Origin: Branchiostoma floridae
Taxonomy: Eukaryota > Chordata > Leptocardii > Amphioxiformes > Branchiostomatidae
Reading direction: 5' to 3'
NCBI RefSeq assembly: GCF_000003815.2
Contig: NC_049994.1
Span: 1,074,701-1,138,700 of the forward strand
Length of the DNA: 64,000 nt
Below, piece by piece: positions 52,601 through 61,600 of the stretch (its first letter is position 1; each line of letters begins with the position of its first letter). The notes beneath the pieces are model-generated. The model did not search any database, was not told the origin of the DNA, and saw nothing but the letters and a program-made list of their open reading frames with translations. The translations under genes and the position numbers were made by a program.

Positions 52601-55600
52601 CGTAGATGCTTCAGTAAAGGTAGCTGTAGTCTGAGCTGTTGTAATTTCTGTGGTTGTTATTGTTGTTGCCTCTGTTGGTAAATCAGTTGTCGCATCTGTT
52701 GTAATTTCTGTGGTTTCAACTGTAGATGCATCAGCTGAAAAATCAGTTGTCTGAGCTGTTGTAATTTCTGTGGTTGGTATTGTAGTTGCCTCTGTTGGAA
52801 AATCAGTTGTCCCATCTGATGTAATTGCTGTAGATTCCACCGTAGATGAGTCAGTTAAAGTGTCTGTAGTCAGAGCTGTTGTAATTTCTGTGGTTGATAT
52901 TGTTGTTGCCTCTGTGGAAAATCAGTTGTCTCATCTGTTGTAATTTCTGTGGTTTCAACTGTAGATGCGTCAGTTGGAAAAGTAGTTGTCTGAGCTGTTG
53001 TAATTTCTGTGGTTGGTATAGTAGTTGCCTCTGTTGGAAAATCAGTTGTCTCATCTGTTGTAACTTCTGTGGATTCCACCGTAGATGCGTCAGTAAAAGT
53101 ATCTGTAGTCTGAGCTGTTGTAATTTCTGTGGTTGGTATTGTAGTTGCCTCTGTTGGAAAATCAGTTGTCTCATCTGTTGTAACTTCTGTAGATTCCACC
53201 GTAGATGAGTCAGTTAAAGTATCTGTAGTCTGAGCTGTTGTAATTTCTGTGGTTAGTATTGTAGTTGCCTCTGTTGGAAAATCAGTTGTCTCATCTGTTG
53301 TAACTTTTGTAGATTCCACCGTAGATGCGTCAGTTAAAGTATCTGTAGTCTGAGCTGTTGTAATTTCTGTGGTTTGTATTGTAGTTGCCTCTGTTGGAAA
53401 ATCAGTTGTCTCATCTGTTGTAACTTCTGTAGATTCCACCGTAGATGAGTCAGTTAAAGTATCTGTAGTCTGAGCTGTTGTAATTTCTGTGGTTGGTATT
53501 GTAGTTGCCTCTGTTGGAAAATCAGTTGTCTCATTTGTTGTAATTTCTGTTGTTTCAACTGTAGATGCGTCAGTTGGAAAATCAGTTGTCTGCGTTGTTG
53601 TAATTTCTGTGATTGATATTGTAGATGCGTCAGTTGGAAAATCAGTTGTCTGATCTGTTGTAATTTCTGTGGTTTCAACAGTAGATGCATCAGCTGAAAA
53701 ATCAGTTGTCTGAGCCGTTGTTATTTCTGTGATTGGTATTGTAGTTGCCTCTGTTGGAAAATCAGTTGTCTCCTCATCTGTTGTAATTTCTGTAGATTGC
53801 ACCGTAGATGCTTCAGTTAAAGTGTCTGTAGTCAGAGCTGTTGTAATTTCTGTGGTTGATATTGTAGTTGCCTCTGTTGAAAAATCAGTTGTCTCATCTG
53901 TTGTAATTTCTGTGGTTTCAACTGTAGATGCGTCAGTTGGAAAAGTAGTTGTCTGAGCTGTTGTAATTTCTGTGGTTGGTATAGTAGTTGCCTCTGTTGG
54001 AAAATCAGTTGTCTCATCTGTTGTAACTTCTGTGGATTCCACCGTAGATGCGTCAGTAACAGTATCTGTAGTCTGAGCTGTTGTAATTTCTGTGGTTGGT
54101 ATTGTAGTTGCCTCTGTTGGAAAATCAGTTGTCTCATCTGTTGTAACTTCTGTAGCTTCCACCGTAGATGAGTCAGTTAAAGTATCTGTAGTCTGAGCTG
54201 TTGTAATTTCTGTGGTTTGTATTGTAGTTGCCTCTGTTGGAAAATCAGTTGTCTCCTCATCTGTTGTAACTTCTGTAGATTCCACCGTAGATGCGTCAGT
54301 TAAAGTATCTGTAGTCAGAGCTGTTGTAATTTCCGTGGTTTGTATTGTAGTTGCCTCTGTCGGAAAATCAGTTGTCGCATCTGTTGTAATTTCTGTTGTT
54401 TCACTGTAGATGCGTCAGTTGGAAAATCAGTTGTCTGCGTTGTTGTAATTTCTGTGATTGATATTGTAGATGCGTCAGTTGGAAAATCAGTTGTCTGATC
54501 TGTTGTAATTTCTGTGGTTTCAACAGTAGATGCATCAGCTGAAAAATCAGTTGTCTGAGCCGTTGTTATTTCTGTGATTGGTATTGTAGTTGCCTCTGTT
54601 GGAAAATCAGTTGTCTCCTCATCTGTTGTAATTTCTGTAGATTGCACCGTAGATGCTTCAGTTAAAGTGTCTGTAGTCAGAGCTGTTGTAATTTCTGTGG
54701 TTGATATTGTAGTTGCCTCTGTTGAAAAATCAGTTGTCTCATCTGTTGTAATTTCTGTGGTTTCAACTGTAGATGCGTCAGTTGGAAAAGTAGTTGTCTG
54801 AGCTGTTGTAATTTCTGTGGTTGGTATAGTAGTTGCCTCTGTTGGAAAATCAGTTGTCTCATCTGTTGTAACTTCTGTGGATTCCACCGTAGATGCGTCA
54901 GTAAAAGTATCTGTAGTCTGAGCTGTTGTAATTTCTGTGGTTGGTATTGTAGTTGCCTCTGTTGGAAAATCAGTTGTCTCATCTGTTGTAACTTCTGTAG
55001 ATTCCACCGTAGATGAGTCAGTTAAAGTATCTGTAGTCTGAGCTGTTGTAATTTCTGTGGTTGGTATTGTAGTCGCCTCTGTTGGAAAATCAGTTGTCTC
55101 CTCATCTGTTGTAACTTCTGTAGATTCCGCCGTAGATGCGTCAGTTAAAGTATCTGTAGTCTGAGCTGTTGTAATTTCTGTGGTTTGTATTGTAGTTGCC
55201 TCTGTTGGAAAATCAGTTGTCTCATCTTTTATGATTTCTGTGGTTTCAACTGTAGATGCGTCAGTTGGAAAATCAGTTGTCTGCGTTGTTGTAATTTCTG
55301 TGGTTGGTATTGTAGTTGCCTCTGTTGGAAAATCAGTTTTCTCATCTGTTGTAATTTCTGTAGATTCCACCGTAGATGCGTCAGTTAAAGTATCTGTAGT
55401 CTGAGCTGTTGTAATCTCTGTGGTTGGTATTGTAGTTGCCTCTGTCGGAAAATCAGTTGTCGCATCTGTTGTAAATTCTGTAGTTTCCACTGTAGATGCG
55501 TCAGTTGGAAAATCAGTTGTCTGCGTTGTTGTAATTTCTGTGGTTGGTATTGTAGTTGCCTCTGTTGGAAAATCAGTTGTCTCCTCATCTGTTGTAATTT

Positions 55601-58600
55601 CTGTAGATTGCATCGTAGATGCTTCAGTTAAAGTATCTGTAGTCAGAGCTGTTGTATTTCTGTGGTTGGTATTGTAGTTGCCTCTGTTGAAAATCAGTTG
55701 TCCCATCTGTTGTAATTTCTGTGGTTTCAACTGTAGATGCGTCAGTTGGAAAAGCAGTTGTCTGAGCTGTTGTAATTTCTGTGGTGGGTATAGTAATTGC
55801 CTCTGTTGGAAAATCAGTTGTCTCATCTGTTGTAACTTCTGTGGATTCCACCGTAGATGCGTCAGTAAAAGTGTCTGTAGTCTGAGCTGTTGTAATTTCT
55901 GTGGTTGGTATTGTAGTTGCCTCTGTTGGAAAATCAGTTGTCTCCTCATCTGTTGTAACTTCTGTAGATTCCACCGTAGATGCGTCAGTTAAAGTATCTG
56001 TAGTCAGAGCTGTTGTAATTTCTGTGGTTTGTATTGTAGTTGCCTCTGTTGGAAAATCAGTTGTCTCATCTTTTATGATTTCTGTGGTTTCAACTGTAGA
56101 TGCGTCAGTTCGAAAATTAGTTGTCTGAGCTGTTGTAATTTCTGTGGTTCGTATAGTAGTTGCCTCTGACGAAAAATCTGTTTTCTCATCTGTTGTAATT
56201 GCTGTAGATTCCACCGTGGATGCTTCAGTAAAGGTATCTGTAGTCTGAGCTGTTGTAATTTCTGTGGTTGGTATAGTAGTTGCCTCTGTTGGAAAATCAG
56301 TTGTCTCATCTGTTGTAATTTCTGTAGTTTCCACTGTAGATAACTCAGTTGGAACATTAGTTGTTTGATCTGTTGTAATTTCTGTGGTTGGTATTGTTGT
56401 TGCCTCTGTTGGAAAATCAGTTGTCTCATCTGTTGTAATTTCTGTAGTTTCCACTGTAGATAACTCAGTTGGAACATTAGTTGTTTGATCTGTTGTAATT
56501 TCTGTGGTTGGTATTGTTGTTGCCTCTGTTGGAAAATCAGTTGTCTCATCTGTTGTAATTTCTGAAGTTTCCACTGTAGATAACTCAGTTGGAACATTAG
56601 TTGTTTGATCTGTTGTAATTTCTGTGGTTGGTATTGTTGTTGCCTCTGTTGGAAAATCAGTTGTCTCATCTGTTGTAATTTCTGAAGTTTCCACTGTAGA
56701 TAACTCAGTTGGAACATTAGTTGTTTGATCTGTTGTAATTTCTGTGGTTGGTATTGTTGTTGCCTCTGTTGGAAAATCAGTTGTCTCATCTGTTGTAATT
56801 TCTGTAGTTTCCACTGTAGATAACTCAGTTGGAACATTAGTTGTTTGATCTGTTGTAATTTCTGTGGTTGGTATTGTTGTTGCCTCTGTTGGAAAATCAG
56901 CCCCATCCGTTGTACTTATTATGGTTTCTATTGTAGTTGCCGTCGTTAAAGAATTGGTAGTCTGGGCCTTTGTAACTTCAGTAGTTTTTACGGTTGTTGC
57001 ATCAGTTGGAGAATCAGTTATGTCATTTGTTGTCATTTCAGTAGTTTCTATGGTAGATTCTTCAGTTGTAATCTTGTCTGTTTCTGTGACTTTTACTGTT
57101 GCCTCCGTTGGAAAATCACTTGTTACAGGAGTCTCAGCAGGGTTTTGGGCCGCATTTGATGTTGTAGCTACCTGTGTTACTTCTGTATATGCAGTAGTGT
57201 TTTGTTGTTCAGTGCCTGTTGACGCTGTATACACTGTGGTTGAAATGCCTGTCGCAGTTGTCTCTGGTATAGAAGTTTGAGATGTGTCCGTTGTTTTACC
57301 TGCAACTGTCAAATATAGTTTTTTGTCAAATACAGTTGACGGATCATCATTCATTGATTACATGTTAAGAATAAGGTCATTAATATAAAAAAATCTTTAG
57401 AACTTTTTCCTGGGAAACTGGGAAGGGTCTTGTTGGCTACTTCGAAAAGCTCTTTCATGATCATAGAAGGGAAAGTCTCATGTAAAATTATATTTTCCTT
57501 GCCATACATTGTCGTCTTTAAATGTAAGGCAGATATAGGTTTACGTATCATAAATGATATACATCTGCTGCCTAGCAAAGTTGATAGAACTCTCCTGACG
57601 GTTTTGTGAGAGTGGACGTCGTGATAGGAGGACGACTTCTATTCTCTCAGCATGATTATCTTGTATGAATGGAGTTCATCAGTTGTGCAAACAATGTTTT
57701 GATTAACACTACATGTGACCACTGATCCCTTTGCGTCAGTCTGTAATGAATACGACTAACATGAGATAAAGACAGTGTACTAAGTACACAACTGCAAAAT
57801 GTAATTAAACAGACCGGAAACAATACATCCCCATACACTGATACCCTCTTCCACTGACCACATGGCCTGGAATGGTTGTCAACCAAGATTGTTAATGACT
57901 AGTGCTACCATCGCTGAACTCAAACTTCATATCACTTCCACAATTCTGAATGTTTGTGATAATGAGACGTGTCTGACAAAAACAGAAACAAACAGACTTA
58001 CCGACAACAATCCCCGTATACTGGGATGAAAAGTGACAGGGCTCTCAAGTTAACTTTTAAGGGCAACAAACTAATTTCTAAACTATAACAAGGTCTGTTT
58101 ACCCATGTTTACCCATCAGATTGCATAATCATACCTGCAATCTCGAACAGCTGCCACTGTGCTATTAACATACGCGCGCACGTCGGCACAAACCACACTC
58201 AAAGTCATGGAATAAAATCAATGCTTTAGAACTAGAGTTACAAGAACACATACCTTTGCCAAATAAACCAGGTTTGTTATGTAGAATGATGTCTGTAGAC
58301 ATAAATGTGTTACTCATTACATTTTATTTTATATGCTTGGTTCATAGAATTTTGTCATTAATTATGCAAATTAGATCCCAATTTACATAATTAATATCAA
58401 ATTGTATCAAGCATTACCAAAAATCATCATGATGCTTTCATCCCTTCTTGACTTACTCTCTTTCAGAGTCTGAAACTAAACCGGCGCCTGCAGTTCCAAA
58501 ATAGATGCTAGGGGACCCAAACATAGACCTCGTACTCTCTGCCCTCTGTCTCAGTTACATATGTAACAACTTTGAAAGTCATATTATGGTGGATTTATGA

Positions 58601-61600
58601 AGTTTTCTAATGAATTATGCAAATTAGCTATTAATTTGCATAATTAGTATCTCATTGTGTAAGTTTTCAATTAGGCTATCTACATATAAAAAATCATGAA
58701 GATCCGTCAACACGTTCACATTTTCTCACACTTGCTTGATTATGCAAATGAGTCGTCATTTGCATAATTGATATCTATCGACATTTCTCTCCTTCTTAGC
58801 TACATATGTGACAAGTTTGAAAGTTCTATCATGGAATGCAGTGGATTTATAAACTTTCCTCATTAATTATGCAAATTAGCTATCGATTTGCATAATTAGT
58901 ATCCCATTATGCAAGTCATCACTCATACCAAAAATCATGACGATCTGTCTACACGTTTCGAGTTATTCTCGTCCGAAGTTTGAAAGGAAATCGGCGCCTG
59001 CAGTTCCAAAAAAGCCGCTAGGGGGTTCAAACTCGCAGCACTCACTTTCTGTCCTGAGGGCTATCTATAAATCTAAAACCACGACCACAGCATACAGAAC
59101 ACGAGATATCGAAAATGGAGGTTCCGCTGCAGTACCTTAGCAAGCCGCTAGGGGCCCATTATCGAACTTGACCTTCATTTTCCCGACCCCTACCCACCTA
59201 CCAAATATCATCAGGATCCATCGAAGTCTTCTCGAGTTATACTGTTCACAGACGGAAGGACACACAGACGGAAGGACCTTAGCCATTCTGGCAAAGGGAA
59301 TAATAAAACTTGAAGTTTTCTGGCTTGCTAGCTACATTTGCGCGACAAAAGATCAAACCACACAGGCGCGGCAATAAATTTTCTGTAGTTACTGGCTGTT
59401 TTATTTTTACCAGTGTCTGTCGTATGTGGTATCGTTCTTCTACTGTCTGTTGACTCTGCAGTGAGAAGTGGAGTAGTTCTTCCTTGTTCTGTTGTGACGA
59501 TAGATGTCTCCGATACTGTAGTCATGATGTCAGTACCTCCATTGTTGACAGTTCTATTGTTGGACTGTCTGTTCCTTGCTGAGTTCTAACGACAGTGGTT
59601 CCTGGTACTGATGTCATGGTGTCGGCTGCCTCTGTTGTTGGTTGTCTAATTGTCGTACTGTCGGTAGAATCTGTGGTAGTGTGAACAACAGTCGTTTCTT
59701 GTTCTGTTGTAACAGCGGTGGCCTCTGATACTGTTGTCATGATGTCGTTAACATCTGTTGTTGGCGGTTCTGTCGTTGGCCTGTCTGTAGACTCTGCAGT
59801 AGTCTGTAGAACAGTTCGTTCTTGTTCCGTTGTAACGACGGTGGTCTCTGATACCGATGTCATGATGTCGGTAACATTTGTCGTTAGTGGTTCTGTTGTT
59901 GGACTGTCTGTAGACTCTGCAGTAGTCTGTAGAACAGTTCTTTCTTGTTCCGTTGTAACGACGGTGGTCTCTGATACCGATGTCATGATGTCAGATATAT
60001 CTGTTGTTGACAGTTCTGTTGGTCGGTCTGCTGACTTTGCAGTAGTCTGTTCTGTTGTTGGACTCTCTATAAGTTTTGTAGTCGGCAGAACAGTTGTTTC
60101 TTCTTCTGTTGTAACGATAGTGGTCTCTGATACTGCTGCCACAATGTCGGTTACCTCTGTTGTTGGCTGCATTGTTGTGGAACTGTCTGTGGACTCTACG
60201 GTAGCCTGTAGAACAGTTGTTTCTTCTTCTGTTATAAACACTGTGGTCTCTGACGCTGATGTCATGATTTCGGTTACCTCCACAGTATGCTGTCCTGTTG
60301 TTGGACTGTCTGCTGGCTCTATAGTGGACTGTAGGGAATTTGTTTCTTGAGTTGTGACAACGACGGTGCTTCCTGGTACTGTTGTTATGATGTCGGTTAC
60401 CTCCATTATTGGCTGCCTTGTTGTGGTGCTATCTGTAGACTCTGTAGTCTGTAGAACAGTTAGTTCTAGCTTCGTTGCATCGGTGGCAGTTATCTCTGTT
60501 ATTGGTGTTGCCCTGTCTATATACTCAGTAGAAGTCTGTAGAACAGTAGTTCCCTGTTGAGTTGTAACGACAGTGGTTCCTGGTGTTGTTGTCATGATGT
60601 TTGGTACCTCTGTTGTTGGCTGCTTTGTTGTGGGACTGTCTGTAGACTCTGTAGTCGTTTGTAGAACAGTTGCTTCTTGTTCTGTTACAAAGGTAGTTAC
60701 CTCATTTGCTGTCGAAATATCGCTATATTCGGTAGTAGTCTGTAGAACAGTACTTTCCTGTTGACTTGTAACGACAGTGGTTCCTGATGTTGTTGTCATG
60801 ATGTCGGTTACCTCTATGGTTGGAGGCTCTGATGTAGGCCTGTCTGAAGAGTCTGCAGTCGTCTGTAGAACAGCTGTCTCTTGTTCCGTTGTAACGACTG
60901 TGGTCTCTGATGCTATTGTCATGATTTCGGTAACCTCAATTGTAGGTAGTTCTGTTGTTGGACTGTCTATGCTGGACTGTAGGGAAGTTGTCTCTCGAGC
61001 TGTGGTATCGGCGGTTGTTCCTGGTACCGTTGTCATAATGTCTGTAGACTCTTCACTAGTCTGTTGGGCAGTTGTTTCTTGTTCCGTTGTAACGACAGTG
61101 GTCTCTGATGCTGTTGTCATGATTTCGATAACCTCTGCTGTTGTTGATTCCTTCGGTGGACTGTCTGTTGACTCAGTAGTAATCTGTAGAACTGTTGTGT
61201 CTTGTTCGGTCGTAATGACAGTGGTTTCTGGTACTACCGTTATGATTTCGGTTACCTCCGATGTTGACTGCCTTGTTGTTGCGCTGTCTGTGGATTCTGT
61301 AGCAGTCTGCATTAGAACAGTTGTGTCTTGTTCTGTTGTAACGACAGTGATCTCTGATGCTGCTGTCATGATTTCGGTAACTTCTGTTGTTGTTGTTTCT
61401 TTTGTTGGACCCACTGTCGTCTCAGCAGTAGTCTGCAGGACCGTTGTTTCTTGATCTGCTGTAACGGCTTTGGTACCCACTGCTTGTGTCACAATGTCAG
61501 TTTCCTCTGTCGCTGGCGGTTCTGTTGTTGAATTGTCTATAAACTCAATAGTAGTCTGTAGAACAGTATTTTCCTGTTGACTTGTAACGACAGTGGTTCC

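Noticed and set aside
56073-56906. Gln/Leu-rich minus-strand ORF of 277 codons in another frame of the mucin array
   Set aside because: It is a frame shadow of the 120-bp repeat. The Thr-rich frame joins the flanking exons in phase 1; the Gln-rich frame does not.
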